Assembly: GCF_004135675.1 (NCBI RefSeq)
Contig: NZ_QHLX01000001.1
Coordinates: 310,001 to 374,000 of the forward strand
Origin: Marinitoga lauensis
GTDB taxonomy: Bacteria > Thermotogota > Thermotogae > Petrotogales > Petrotogaceae
Reading direction: 5' to 3'
Length of the DNA stretch: 64,000 nt
This document shows positions 1-9,432 of this stretch, piece by piece. Numbering within the stretch: the first letter of the stretch is position 1; each line of letters begins with the position of its first letter. The notes beneath the pieces were generated by a model. It made no database searches, was not told where the DNA came from, and saw nothing but the letters and a program-made list of their open reading frames with translations. The position numbers and the translations under genes are program-made.

Positions 1-90
1 AAAATTGACCGGTTCCATTCACATTTTTTTGGGAATTTTCAAGGATTCGCTCATATTATTTTTTCTTATTTTATTCTGTCAACAGTCTGT

Positions 91-114
91 CCCGGTTCAT
101 AGAACCGGGTTTTA
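91..114 (+). terminator. Hairpin upstream of the permease genes
   Basis: An 8-bp perfect stem (91-98 with 102-109, GC-rich, 3-nt loop) is followed by a short T-run. It lies between the unseen upstream gene and the first permease. In sugar ABC operons a weak terminator or processing hairpin often separates the highly expressed binding-protein gene from the permeases, so this may be a partial terminator. The first 90 bases show no gene. Confidence 0.6.
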
Positions 115-137
115 TAAGATTAGGGTGGTGAAAAAAT

Positions 138-1067
138 ATGAGTGTTCAAAAAAATAAGTCTAGAATGGGTTTTATTATTATTCTACCATCATTAATATTA
201 ATAGGTATATTTGTATATTATTTTATATTTTGGACAATACGAACTTCATTTTCCAATTGGAATAGTTTTAGTAGTTTATTAAGAGGTGTTTATAAATACG
301 TTGGATTCAGAAATTATGAAAGAATATTTATGGATCCAAGATTTCAAACTGATTTGTGGAATACTCTTTTCTTCACATTGTTTTTTATTTTAGGTTCTGT
401 TGGATTAGGATTATTTTTGGCAAATTTAATAGATAAAGGTATTAAAGGGTCAAGGTTCTTCCAAAATTTGTTTCTTTTTCCAATGGCAATATCATTCGTT
501 GTAACAGGTACAGTATGGAGTTGGATATTTGCACCTGGTAATTTCCCAAATGATCCTCAAGGATTAAACTTATTATTTAAAAAACTAGGTTTAGAAAAAT
601 TGCAGTGGATGTGGTATACAAGTTCTGAAAGCATAGGTCATTTTAACTTAGCTCTAATAGCGGTAATAATTGCTGCAGTATGGCAAATGTCAGGATATAT
701 TATGGCAATGTATTTAGCTGGATTAAAAGCAATACCCGAAGAGATATTAGAGGCTGCAAGAGTAGATGGCGCAAATGAAAGGTATATATTTTGGAAAATA
801 AAAATGCCATTATTAAAGCCCATAACTTTAAGTGCAATGATTGTCTTAGGTCATGTATCTTTAAAAATATTTGATTTAATATATGCAATGACTGGAAGTG
901 GGCCAAATAATGTTACTGATGTTCCAGCAATATATATGTTTGAATTAACATTTAGATCGAATAAATATGCGATGGGATCAGCAATATCTGTTATTATGTT
1001 ATTAATGGTTGCAGTAATAATTATCCCTTACTTATATTCGTCCCTTAGAAGGGGTGTGAGTTCATGA
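138..1067 (+). CDS. ABC sugar transporter permease, MalF type
   Basis: Inner-membrane subunit of a carbohydrate ABC importer (309 aa, the usual family size). About six hydrophobic segments are visible, the first at residues 11-35. The cytoplasmic EAA loop that docks the ATPase is at about residues 201-225 (EEILEAARVDGANERY then a KMPLL end). The start has a good ribosome site (GGGTGGTG, 7 bases upstream). The next permease starts inside its stop codon region, so the two are translationally coupled. Downstream alpha-galactosidase and Leloir genes suggest an alpha-galactoside such as melibiose or raffinose as substrate; that is inference. The binding protein presumably lies just upstream of the window. 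Confidence 0.9.
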   Translation: MSVQKNKSRMGFIIILPSLILIGIFVYYFIFWTIRTSFSNWNSFSSLLRGVYKYVGFRNYERIFMDPRFQTDLWNTLFFTLFFILGSVGLGLFLANLIDKGIKGSRFFQNLFLFPMAISFVVTGTVWSWIFAPGNFPNDPQGLNLLFKKLGLEKLQWMWYTSSESIGHFNLALIAVIIAAVWQMSGYIMAMYLAGLKAIPEEILEAARVDGANERYIFWKIKMPLLKPITLSAMIVLGHVSLKIFDLIYAMTGSGPNNVTDVPAIYMFELTFRSNKYAMGSAISVIMLLMVAVIIIPYLYSSLRRGVSS

Positions 1068-1882
1068 CAAAAACAAAATTGATTATTTCTTATATTATTT
1101 TGATAATAATTTCATTATTTTTTATAACTCCTTTTTATGTCACATTAATAACCAGCTTTAAGTCATTAAATGAAGTATCTATAGCTACTATGTGGAACTT
1201 TCCTAAACATTTTTCTTTAGAGGGTTTTATAGGAGCATATAAAAAATTAGCTCCAAATATGAAAAATAGTTTTTATTTAACTATACCAGCTACAATAATT
1301 TCTGCAGTTTTAGGTTCGATTAATGGTTTTGCATTATCTAAACTTAAATTTAAATATTCTAATCTGATTTTTGCTTTAATATTATTTGGTATGTTTATAC
1401 CTTATCAAAGTGTTTTATTTCCATTAATTCGATTCTTTCAGAAAATCGGATTATATGGAACAATACATGCATTGATCATTATTCATGTGATTTATGGTAT
1501 TCCTATAACTACTTTAATGTTTAAAAATTATTATGAAGAAATACCAGATGAATTAATCGAAGCTGCTTCAATTGATGGAGCAAATTTATATGATGTATAT
1601 ACAAAAGTATTATTACCAATATCTATTCCTGGATTTGTTGTTGTTGCAATCTGGCAATTTACGAATATATGGAATGAATTTTTATTTGCTGTAACAGTTA
1701 CAAATAATCCGGCAAAACAGCCTATAACTGTAGCATTAGTAAATCTTGCAGGTAGTCAGGTAGTAGAATGGAATATCCAAATGGCAGGAGCATTAATAGC
1801 TGCATTACCTACTTTAATAGTATATATAGCATTAGGTAAATATTTCATTAGAGGCCTTTTAGCTGGATCTGTAAAAGGTTAA
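1064..1882 (+). CDS. ABC sugar transporter permease, MalG type
   Basis: Second membrane subunit of the same importer (272 aa). It begins within the last codons of the preceding permease (4-bp ATGA overlap). Six hydrophobic segments are visible; the EAA loop is at about residues 160-185 (DELIEAASIDGANLYD, then LLPISIPG). The MalF/MalG pair would form a heterodimer. No ATPase gene follows; many Thermotogota sugar importers share an ATPase encoded elsewhere. Confidence 0.9.
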   Translation: MTKTKLIISYIILIIISLFFITPFYVTLITSFKSLNEVSIATMWNFPKHFSLEGFIGAYKKLAPNMKNSFYLTIPATIISAVLGSINGFALSKLKFKYSNLIFALILFGMFIPYQSVLFPLIRFFQKIGLYGTIHALIIIHVIYGIPITTLMFKNYYEEIPDELIEAASIDGANLYDVYTKVLLPISIPGFVVVAIWQFTNIWNEFLFAVTVTNNPAKQPITVALVNLAGSQVVEWNIQMAGALIAALPTLIVYIALGKYFIRGLLAGSVKG

Positions 1883-1898
1883 TTGGGAGGAATATAAA

Positions 1899-3566
1899 TT
1901 GCAAATTTTTTCCATGAAATATGATAAAAATTTCTTTGAGATAAAAGAAAACAATTATATGTTGAAATTCAATATTCAACGGATTCCTGAAGGGTTTATT
2001 TTAAGAGGGAAAATAAAAGGGAATCCCAAACGTGTAGAATTATTTAGAGATGATGTTGATAAAGTTATGTTTATTAATAATTGGCAAAGCTGGGGAGTTT
2101 CTAAAAGTATTGATATAGAAGATTATACTTTAAAAATATCAGAAGACAAAAAAAGTAGATTAAAATATAGTATTCATATAATGCCTGAATTATTTGAAAA
2201 AAATATAATATCAGACTATTTTATAGGTAAAAAGGATAAAATATATGGTTTTTTAACTTCGAAAATAGCTCATCCTTTTTTCGAAATTAAAGATAATGAA
2301 TTAATAGCTTATCTTGATTTTTTTGATAGAAAGTTTGAAGATTATGTTGATATAGAGCCTTTTATATATTTGGAAGGTAAGAATATTGAAAGCCTTTTAG
2401 AAATATATGCCGATTATGTAAAGTTTGAAAATAAGCCTAAATTTTCAAAATGGAATCCTATTGGTTGGTCATCATGGTATCAATATTATGAAAAACTTAC
2501 ATGGGAAGAAATTTTAAAAAATTTAGAATTATCTAAAGGATACAATTACGAGGTTTTTCAAATAGATGATTCATGGCAAAAGGATATTGGTGATTGGGTG
2601 CCAAAAGATGGATATCCTTCATTAAAAGAAATTGCAAACAAGATAAGAGAGTACAATTATATTCCAGGAATATGGTTAGCTCCATTTAGTGTATCGGAAA
2701 CTTCTGATGTTTATAAAAATCATAAAGATTGGTTAGTTAAAGATGATGCCGGAAATCTAAAGGTTGCCTATATAAATTGGAAAAAGAAAATATATGCTTT
2801 AGACACTACACATCCTGAAGTACAAAATTATCTAAGAAAGATTTTCTTATATATGAGAAAAAATGGAATTCATTATTTTAAAATTGATTTCTTATTTGCA
2901 GGTGCAATTCCAGGAAATAGATATGAAAAAATAACTCCAATAGAAGCATATAATTTGGGTATGCAAATAATTAGGAAAGCTACAAAAGGTGATTTTTTAT
3001 TGGGTTGTGGAGCTCCGTTATTGCCTTCAATTGGTTATGTTGATGGTATGAGAATAAGTGAAGATACTGCTCCTTATTATAATGCTGATGATATTAATAT
3101 TCCTTATCAAAATGCTTATTATGCATTAAGAAACGTAATAACAAGATATTTTATGAATGGAAAATGGTGGTGGAATGACCCAGATTGTTTATCATTAAGA
3201 ATTGAAGATACTAAACCAAATGAAAAGATTATTGAAATGTATGCATATGTATCTGGAATCTTAAATAATATAATATTTCAAAGTGATGATTTATCAAAAA
3301 GTATAAGAAAAGATGTCTTTTTTAATACTTTGGAATTAAGAGGCGGAAATTCTCATGTAAAAGGGTTAATGAATTTCAATAACTTTTTTGAAATCGAAGC
3401 CTTAAATACAAAAATAGGTAATATAAAAATGAAAGTTGATTTAGAAAAAGTAGAATATTCTATTGAAAAAGATATTGAATATCCTCAAATAAATAAAAGA
3501 ACTATTGTAAGAGAAGATGATAAAAGATTATTTCATTATTATGAAGAGAGTGATTTAAATGCTTGA
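1899..3566 (+). CDS. galA: Alpha-galactosidase, GH36
   Basis: Cytoplasmic retaining alpha-galactosidase that would split galactose from imported alpha-galactosides. The length (555 aa) matches the Thermotoga GH36 enzyme (about 552 aa). An N-terminal beta-sandwich (about 1-180) is followed by the barrel, which begins with GWSSWYQYYEKLTWEE and FQIDDSWQ. By family alignment the nucleophile is D330 in YFKIDFLF and the acid/base is D389 in GMRISEDTAP. The start is TTG with a GGGAGG site nine bases before it; no better ATG exists in frame. No signal peptide. It overlaps galT by 8 bp, so released galactose is fed directly into the Leloir enzymes. Confidence 0.92.
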   Translation: MQIFSMKYDKNFFEIKENNYMLKFNIQRIPEGFILRGKIKGNPKRVELFRDDVDKVMFINNWQSWGVSKSIDIEDYTLKISEDKKSRLKYSIHIMPELFEKNIISDYFIGKKDKIYGFLTSKIAHPFFEIKDNELIAYLDFFDRKFEDYVDIEPFIYLEGKNIESLLEIYADYVKFENKPKFSKWNPIGWSSWYQYYEKLTWEEILKNLELSKGYNYEVFQIDDSWQKDIGDWVPKDGYPSLKEIANKIREYNYIPGIWLAPFSVSETSDVYKNHKDWLVKDDAGNLKVAYINWKKKIYALDTTHPEVQNYLRKIFLYMRKNGIHYFKIDFLFAGAIPGNRYEKITPIEAYNLGMQIIRKATKGDFLLGCGAPLLPSIGYVDGMRISEDTAPYYNADDINIPYQNAYYALRNVITRYFMNGKWWWNDPDCLSLRIEDTKPNEKIIEMYAYVSGILNNIIFQSDDLSKSIRKDVFFNTLELRGGNSHVKGLMNFNNFFEIEALNTKIGNIKMKVDLEKVEYSIEKDIEYPQINKRTIVREDDKRLFHYYEESDLNA

Positions 3567-4515
3567 AAGAAGATATAATCCAATAACTGGAGAATGGGTA
3601 ATGATTTCATCATCAAGACAAAAAAGACCTAATTTGCCAAAAGATAGTTGCCCAATTTGCCCAGGTATTTTGGAATTGCCTGAAGAGTATGATTTGGTAA
3701 GTTTTGAGAATAGATTTCCTGCTTTAAGAAAGAACGCTCCAGAGGTTGAGAATGATAATGATGTGTTAATAAGAGAACGATCTCAGGGAATTTGTGAGGT
3801 GGTAGTATATACAAAAAATCATAATTCTGAATTATCTCAAATGTCAATAAAACAAATAGAAAAATTAATTAATATGTGGTCTGATAGAACTAAAGAATTA
3901 TCATCATATGACTTTATAAAATATATTTTTATTTTTGAAAATAAAGGTAAAGAGGTGGGTGCAACCTTACCTCACCCACATGGGCAATTGTATGCATTTC
4001 CTTTTTTACCTCCAAGGATTAAATTAAAAATGGAATCTTTAGAAAAATGGTATACTGAAAAAAATACATGTGCAATTTGTGATATTATAAAAGAAGAAAA
4101 TAAAAAGAATAAAAGGATAATATGTGAAACTGAAAATATGATAGCTCTTGTTCCTTTTTATGCTAGATATCCATATGAAGTACATATTTATCCTAAAAGA
4201 CATGTAGAAAGTATATATGAGTTATCCAATAAAGAAAAAAAAGAATTTGCTTATGTATTAAAGATTGTAACTAATAAATATAATGGATTGTTTAATATGC
4301 CATTTCCATATATGATGATGTTTTTTCAAAAACCATTTAATATCGATAAAAGTACACATTTTTTCCATTTTCATGTGGAGTTTATTTCTCCTATGAGAGG
4401 ACCAAATTTAATAAAATGGATTGCCAGTGTAGAAAGTGGTACATGGGCGTTTATAAATCCCATAGAGCCAGAACAAGCTGCTAAACAATTAAGGGAGGTT
4501 GAGGTGGATATTTGA
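3559..4515 (+). CDS. galT: Galactose-1-phosphate uridylyltransferase
   Basis: Exchanges galactose-1-phosphate with UDP-glucose to give UDP-galactose and glucose-1-phosphate. At 318 aa it is the usual bacterial HIT-superfamily size. Visible motifs: start RRYNPITGEWVMISSSR, zinc-ligand pair CPICPG (about residue 31), the active-site HPHGQ near residue 138, and a second Cys pair CAICD. The late HFHVEF segment fits the second HIT half. It overlaps galA at the start and galK at the stop, so the operon is tightly coupled. Confidence 0.93.
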   Translation: MLERRYNPITGEWVMISSSRQKRPNLPKDSCPICPGILELPEEYDLVSFENRFPALRKNAPEVENDNDVLIRERSQGICEVVVYTKNHNSELSQMSIKQIEKLINMWSDRTKELSSYDFIKYIFIFENKGKEVGATLPHPHGQLYAFPFLPPRIKLKMESLEKWYTEKNTCAICDIIKEENKKNKRIICETENMIALVPFYARYPYEVHIYPKRHVESIYELSNKEKKEFAYVLKIVTNKYNGLFNMPFPYMMMFFQKPFNIDKSTHFFHFHVEFISPMRGPNLIKWIASVESGTWAFINPIEPEQAAKQLREVEVDI

Positions 4516-5564
4516 TGTATAGGGCCCCTGGAAGAATTAATATAATTGGCGAACACACAGATTATAATGATGGTTTCGTTTTGCCTTTTGCAATTAATAA
4601 ATACATAGATTTAGAAATAGAAAAGTCAGATAAATATCTATTTCATTCAAAAAACTCCAATCAGGAAATATCCCTAAATACATTAAAAAAAACTGATACA
4701 TGGGCTGATTATATCATAGGTGTTATACTTGAAATTGAAAAAAAAGTTGGAAAAATCTCTCCTTTTAATTTTAGATTTAGTTCTGATTTACCAATAGGTG
4801 CTGGATTATCAAGTTCTGCAGCTTTGGAAGTGGTTACTGCATATGCTATTAATGATATCTTAAAACTTAATTTTTCTTTAGAAAAAATAGCATTAATCGG
4901 ATGGAATGCTGAAAATAATTTTGTTGGACTAAATTGTGGAATTATGGATCAATTTGCCAGTGCTCTTTCAAAAGAAAATCATGCATTGTTCATTGATGCA
5001 TATACAAAAAAGCATGAATTAATACCATTAAATTTAAAGGAATATAATTTTTATATAATAAATTCTGGTGTAAAACATGAGTTAGGTAATTCAGAATATA
5101 ATATCAGAAGGAATCAATGTGAAAAAGCTTTAAAAATAATAGGGAAAGAATCATTTAGAGAAGTTACAAATGACGATTTATCGAAATTAGATGGAATTTA
5201 TTATAAAAGAACAAAGCATATAATTGAAGAAAATGAGAGGGTATTAAAAACCATAGATGCTTTAAAAAATGATAATATTGAAGCGATAGGTAACTATTTA
5301 TTTGAATCACATTATAGTTTAAAAAATCTGTATGAAGTCTCGTGTGAAGAAATTGATTTTATAGTAAAAAAATTGGAAAATAAGGTTGCAGGTGCCCGGA
5401 TTGTTGGTGGTGGTTTTGGAGGTTCTGTATTGGTTTTATCTAAAGAAGATGAATTTAAAAATGTGATAAATAATTTAAAATATGAATATAATAAGAAATA
5501 TTCAATAGAATTAGAATATTTTGAAGTTAAAAGTTCTAATGGAGTAGAGAAATATGAAATATAA
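4515..5564 (+). CDS. galK: Galactokinase
   Basis: Phosphorylates galactose at C1 with ATP (GHMP kinase, about 349 aa). All three signatures are present: APGRINIIGEHTDYNDG at the N terminus, the glycine/serine phosphate loop PIGAGLSSSAALEV at about 97, and the C-terminal GGGFGGSVLVL. I prefer the ATG at 4515 (TGATG overlap with the galT stop) over the TTG one codon earlier. A strong AGGGAGG site lies in the end of galT. Confidence 0.94.
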   Translation: MYRAPGRINIIGEHTDYNDGFVLPFAINKYIDLEIEKSDKYLFHSKNSNQEISLNTLKKTDTWADYIIGVILEIEKKVGKISPFNFRFSSDLPIGAGLSSSAALEVVTAYAINDILKLNFSLEKIALIGWNAENNFVGLNCGIMDQFASALSKENHALFIDAYTKKHELIPLNLKEYNFYIINSGVKHELGNSEYNIRRNQCEKALKIIGKESFREVTNDDLSKLDGIYYKRTKHIIEENERVLKTIDALKNDNIEAIGNYLFESHYSLKNLYEVSCEEIDFIVKKLENKVAGARIVGGGFGGSVLVLSKEDEFKNVINNLKYEYNKKYSIELEYFEVKSSNGVEKYEI

Positions 5565-5579
5565 CAATAAGGTGAGTCG

Positions 5580-6494
5580 ATGAAGTATTTAAATATGGAA
5601 GGAATAACTATAGAAAATGATTATATTAAATTAGTGGTTTTACCGAATTTAGGGGCAAAAATTGCTTCGATATATTATAAGCCTCAGAATTTTGAAGTAT
5701 TGTTTCAGCCTACATTAAAAAAATATAACTTACCAAAATATGGAGATTCTTTTGCTCAATATGATACTTCTGGTTCTGATGAAATGTTTCCAAATATTGA
5801 TAAAGGAATATATCCTTTTGAAGAGTATTATGGAGAAATTTTACCAGATCATGGAGAACTTTGGAGTATACCGTGGAACTGTAAAATAATAGGTAATAAC
5901 ATAATTGAATCCATTGTAGATAGTCCTAAATTTAATTATACTTTCAAAAGAATTATTGAATTAAAAAATAATAAGATTATATTGACTTATTCAGTGAAAA
6001 ATAATGGAATAAAAAAATTTAAAGGTTTTTGGACATTTCATGGATTAGTTGCTATTGATAAAAATAGCAAAATAATTTTAAACGGAATAAATAGAGTATT
6101 AAACGTTAAAAAGAATAGCCATTATTTAGGTAATAGCGAAAATGAATGTTCTTATCCTGTATATAATAATTATCAATTAAATAAATTTTTACCTCCAGAA
6201 GTAAAAAATACTGAAAAATTTTATTTATTAGACAAAATAGACTATGCAGGAATTACCTTAAATAATAATAATTTACTATATTTAGTGAATTTTAAAGAAT
6301 TACCTTATTTAGGTATATGGAAAAATGAAGGTGGTTTTAAAAACGAATATAATGCAGCAATTGAACCTACAAATGGTTTTTATGATTCTTTAGAAATCAC
6401 AAAAAAACATAATAAATATCTTACTTTTGAATCAGGTGAAGAAAAATCATGGCTAATTTCTATTGAATTAAATGAAGAAAATTTTTTAGCTTAA
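5580..6494 (+). CDS. Aldose 1-epimerase-like protein
   Basis: Galactose mutarotase-like protein of 304 aa. The N terminus (IENDYIKLVVLPNLGAKIASIYY) and the DHGELW segment near residue 98 resemble the aldose-1-epimerase superfamily; the typical second His and the Glu in AIEPTNG are also present. It would interconvert anomers of galactose released by galA, fitting its place as last gene of the operon. Its last five codons run into the prophage attachment repeat, so the 3' end is conserved in attR as non-coding sequence. The gene is intact after integration. Confidence 0.8.
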   Translation: MKYLNMEGITIENDYIKLVVLPNLGAKIASIYYKPQNFEVLFQPTLKKYNLPKYGDSFAQYDTSGSDEMFPNIDKGIYPFEEYYGEILPDHGELWSIPWNCKIIGNNIIESIVDSPKFNYTFKRIIELKNNKIILTYSVKNNGIKKFKGFWTFHGLVAIDKNSKIILNGINRVLNVKKNSHYLGNSENECSYPVYNNYQLNKFLPPEVKNTEKFYLLDKIDYAGITLNNNNLLYLVNFKELPYLGIWKNEGGFKNEYNAAIEPTNGFYDSLEITKKHNKYLTFESGEEKSWLISIELNEENFLA

Positions 6495-6610
6495 CAATGG
6501 TCTAAAAGTATGAATATAAAACAAAATCCCCGTTAATTCGGGGATTTTCAAACCGGTCTATACCTTCGACATACAATCTCATGTTGCAGGGTATAAAATG
6601 GAGGCAACGG
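6478..6610. repeat. attL: left prophage attachment repeat
   Basis: 6478-6532 is identical to 58749-58803 (55 bp). The homology continues more weakly to 6610, where the last bases match the 3' tip of tRNA-Cys at 58869-58880; the offset between copies is constant within 1 bp. The right copy continues into the full tRNA, the left copy into prophage DNA. This is the duplication expected from site-specific integration next to tRNA-Cys. Confidence 0.9.
6523..6548 (+). terminator. Terminator of the galactose operon
   Basis: A 10-bp stem (6523-6532 with 6539-6548) with loop TTAATT and a T-run within the 3' arm. It is symmetric, so it can act on both strands. The left arm belongs to the 55-bp att identity; identity stops exactly at the loop. 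Confidence 0.85.
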
Positions 6611-6635
6611 ACAGACTCCAATATAACAATAAAAG

Positions 6636-7050
6636 AGTATTTTGCAGTTCGGCGTTTCATAAATCAAATATCACAAATCATGTAGTTTGCTAATGTAGTT
6701 ACTTATACCTTTAAGTTTAATTGCTATATAATTTCTTTTTGAGCGCTCCGACTGTTTAACCTCAATTCTATCAATAATTTGCGTTAAAAAATCTGCTATT
6801 TTTTCATGATCGTCGCTTTTTAAAATTTCAACTGATGCTTTTATCATATTTTCTACAACCTCTTCATTAATATTAATTACTTCTTCTTCGTGTTTCTTTA
6901 AACTATATTGCAAAAGTTTTATATCGTTACTTATATCTTTTATTCTATTCTTTATTTTTTCAGTATTCAAACCCTGAGTTTGACACTATTATTATCAACA
7001 AAATTCTAAAAAGTAGAATTATTCAAAAAAATAGCTATTGTTAACTTTTT
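6636..7050. repeat. ~415-bp target duplication of IS copy A, left copy
   Basis: Matches 8965-9378 throughout, differing by one A in an A-run (seven here, six there). It contains the 3' end of the serine recombinase (codons at 6671-6970, leftward) plus the first 77 bp of IS copy B. Its position flush against both ends of IS A shows it is a target-site duplication. The IS1634 family is known for unusually long, variable duplications. Confidence 0.88.
6671..6970 (-). pseudogene. Serine recombinase C-terminal fragment, outer copy
   Basis: Encodes the last ~98 residues of the recombinase (ends in ISNYISKLHDL and a stop). It is an identical duplicate of 9000-9299 created by IS A insertion. It has no own ribosome site and is separated from the recombinase body (11.2-12.57 kb) by both IS elements. 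Before the insertions the recombinase stop codon lay about 60 bp from attL, the usual position for a phage integrase. Confidence 0.88.
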
Positions 7051-7187
7051 CCTGAGTTTGACAGCGATTTCATGATTTTTGAAAAATCGAAACGGTAGAA
7101 TGCGGGTTTGCGACGATGAAAAGGGTGAAAATTGGGGTTGAAAAATTTTTGTAGTGACACAAATATTTTTAACAATAGCGTTATATT

Positions 7188-7241
7188 CTTGATTTCATAA
7201 TATTTTTGTGGTATAATAAGTAATGGTATTATGAAATCAAG
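7188..7241 (+). promoter_or_regulatory. IS A promoter inside a perfect 14-bp inverted repeat
   Basis: 7188-7201 is the exact complement of 7228-7241. The -10 TATAAT (7212-7217) lies between the arms, and the right arm abuts the ribosome site GAGGTGA. Own transcripts would start after the left arm and be free to translate; read-through transcripts from outside would fold the two arms and mask the ribosome site. This is the logic known for IS10 and IS50. Confidence 0.6.
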
Positions 7242-7252
7242 AGGTGATTTTT

Positions 7253-8858
7253 GTGTTTTTGAGAGTAGTTAAAAATAACAAAGGTGTTGAATATTTAAGA
7301 ATTGTTGAAAGTTATAGGGAAAATGGTAAGATAAAGCAAAGAACTGTTGCAAACTTAGGAAGGATTGACTCTTTTAGCGAAAATGAAGCGAAAAATATAG
7401 TAAATAAACTCATACAAATATTTGATTTAAAAAATTATATTGATACAGAAGATATAAAAAAGGCACCGGATAAAAAGAATTACGGAGCCAAAGTAATAGT
7501 AAATAAGATATTCGAAAGATATGAGATGAAAAGATATTTTGAAAGACTGGATAAAGAAATAAAATACAATGCAGAAGAGATGCTAAAAATAATGGTGATG
7601 AATAGAATAGTAGAACCGAAAAGTAAATTGGGAATATTTAATAATTTAGAGTATTTTGGATATAACAAAGTGGAAGTTAAAAAAGAAAAAGACCTGGAAG
7701 AAAAAGATGTAATGCTGCACTGGTTATACAGAACATTGGATATATTGGCAGATAATAAAGAGTCGATAGAAAAACATATGTATAATCAAAGGATAAGTTT
7801 GTTTAATACAACGGTAGATTTAGTATTTTACGATGTAACGACATTAGCGTTTGAAACACAACAAACAAATGAAATATTACAAATGGGATATTCAAAAGAT
7901 AAGAAATTTAATGAATCACAAATAGTATTAGGGATGTCAATAGATCAGGATAGAATGCCAGTTAGTTTTGATATATATGCAGGAAATACATTTGAAGGGC
8001 ATACATTTAAAGATTCAATAGAAAAAATGAAAAAAGAATATCAATTAGGAAAAGTAATAGTAGTAGCAGATAGAGGAATGATGAGTAAAAAAATATAGAA
8101 GTAGTAGAAAATTCTAATTATGAATTCATAGTAGGAAAATCAATAAAACAAATAAAAAAAGTAAATATATTTGAAGGAGAATTCATAGAACTAGCAAAAG
8201 GAATAAAATATAGAGAAGTAGAATATGAAAATAAAAGATTACTCATAATATATTCAGAAGAAAGAGCCAAAAAAGACAGAGCAGATAGACTACGATTAAT
8301 AGAAAAAGCGAAAAAATGTTAGAAGAAGGAAATATAGATTCAAAAAGTAAAAGAGGAGCGAAAAAATATTTAAAAGAACAGAATAAACAAAATTATATAC
8401 TGGACATAGAAAAAATAGAAAATGATGAAAAATACGATGGATACTATGGAATAATAACAAACACAAAACTATCTCCAAAAGAAATATTAGAACAATATCA
8501 TACATTATGGAAAGTAGAAGAAACATTTAGAACATTAAAAAATTATCTTGAAACAAGACCGGTATTTCATTGGACACCAAAAAGAATAAAAGGACATATT
8601 GTAATGAGTTTCATATCTTACATAATTCAAAGAACACTAGAATTAGAACTGGAAAAAAATAATGTTGAATACTCTCATGAAAAAATAAGAGAAGCTATTA
8701 AAAATATGGAATACATTGAATTTAAAACACAAAAGCAACATCTTGTAGCGAGAATGAATTTAAATAAATTAGGACAAAGAATATTAAATACATTAAATAT
8801 TCCTGTACCAAAAATAATTTCACCCTATACAGAATTCAAAGAAAAATATAAAATTTAG
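7253..8858 (+). pseudogene. IS1634-type transposase, copy A (two frameshifts)
   Basis: DDE transposase of the IS4 superfamily; the N terminus has the family pattern YLRIVESYRENGKIKQRT. Candidate catalytic residues: Asp in LVFYDVTTLAFET, Asp in VVADRGMMSKK, Glu in LWKVEETFRTLKN. GTG at 7253 is the likely start (GAGGTGA site). Frame is lost at the A7 run 8087-8093 and again at the A6 run 8311-8316. The second run has seven A in copy B, where the frame is open. About 535 aa if restored. Slippage on A-runs could give some active product, but two events make this unlikely. Confidence 0.85.
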
Positions 8859-8964
8859 GGGGTGTAATGACACTTTTGTATTTAATAAAAAATTAACAAT
8901 TGTTGTTTTTTAGAATAATTCTGCTTTTTAGAATTTTATTGAAAAAAATACTGTCAAACTCAGG

Positions 8965-9378
8965 AGTATTTTGCAGTTCGGCGTTTCATAAATCAAATAT
9001 CACAAATCATGTAGTTTGCTAATGTAGTTACTTATACCTTTAAGTTTAATTGCTATATAATTTCTTTTTGAGCGCTCCGACTGTTTAACCTCAATTCTAT
9101 CAATAATTTGCGTTAAAAAATCTGCTATTTTTTCATGATCGTCGCTTTTTAAAATTTCAACTGATGCTTTTATCATATTTTCTACAACCTCTTCATTAAT
9201 ATTAATTACTTCTTCTTCGTGTTTCTTTAAACTATATTGCAAAAGTTTTATATCGTTACTTATATCTTTTATTCTATTCTTTATTTTTTCAGTATTCAAA
9301 CCCTGAGTTTGACACTATTATTATCAACAAAATTCTAAAAAGTAGAATTATTCAAAAAATAGCTATTGTTAACTTTTT
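8965..9378. repeat. ~415-bp target duplication of IS copy A, right copy
   Basis: Partner of 6636-7050. It includes the recombinase C-terminal codons (9000-9301, leftward) and the left end of IS copy B from 9302. This copy is the original one in continuity with IS B. Confidence 0.88.
9199..9301. repeat. 103-bp target duplication of IS copy B, left copy
   Basis: Identical to 11231-11333, which flanks the other end of IS B. Both are recombinase coding sequence (the coiled-coil region). Joining the recombinase at this duplication restores one open frame of about 512 codons, confirming insertion into the gene. Confidence 0.88.
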
Positions 9379-9432
9379 ATAAAAAGAGAAATTAGCCACA
9401 CACATCCTCCTTTTTGGCTTTTCATGCGTGTT

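Larger units (their letters stand above)
7051..8964 (+). mobile_element. Insertion sequence copy A, IS1634 type (1,914 bp)
   Basis: Ends are a perfect 14-bp inverted repeat (CCTGAGTTTGACAG at 7051-7064, its complement at 8951-8964). It is flanked by ~415-bp direct repeats. It inserted 77 bp inside the left end of IS copy B. The transposase reads rightward. Its central ~1.2 kb is almost identical to copy B while both ends of the gene differ, so it is a mosaic. Confidence 0.88.

Noticed and set aside
8087-8093. Calling the shared A7 break a programmed slippage site
   Set aside because: Possible, but both copies share this core by apparent gene conversion, and prophage homopolymers are short by one base elsewhere, so it is not independent evidence.
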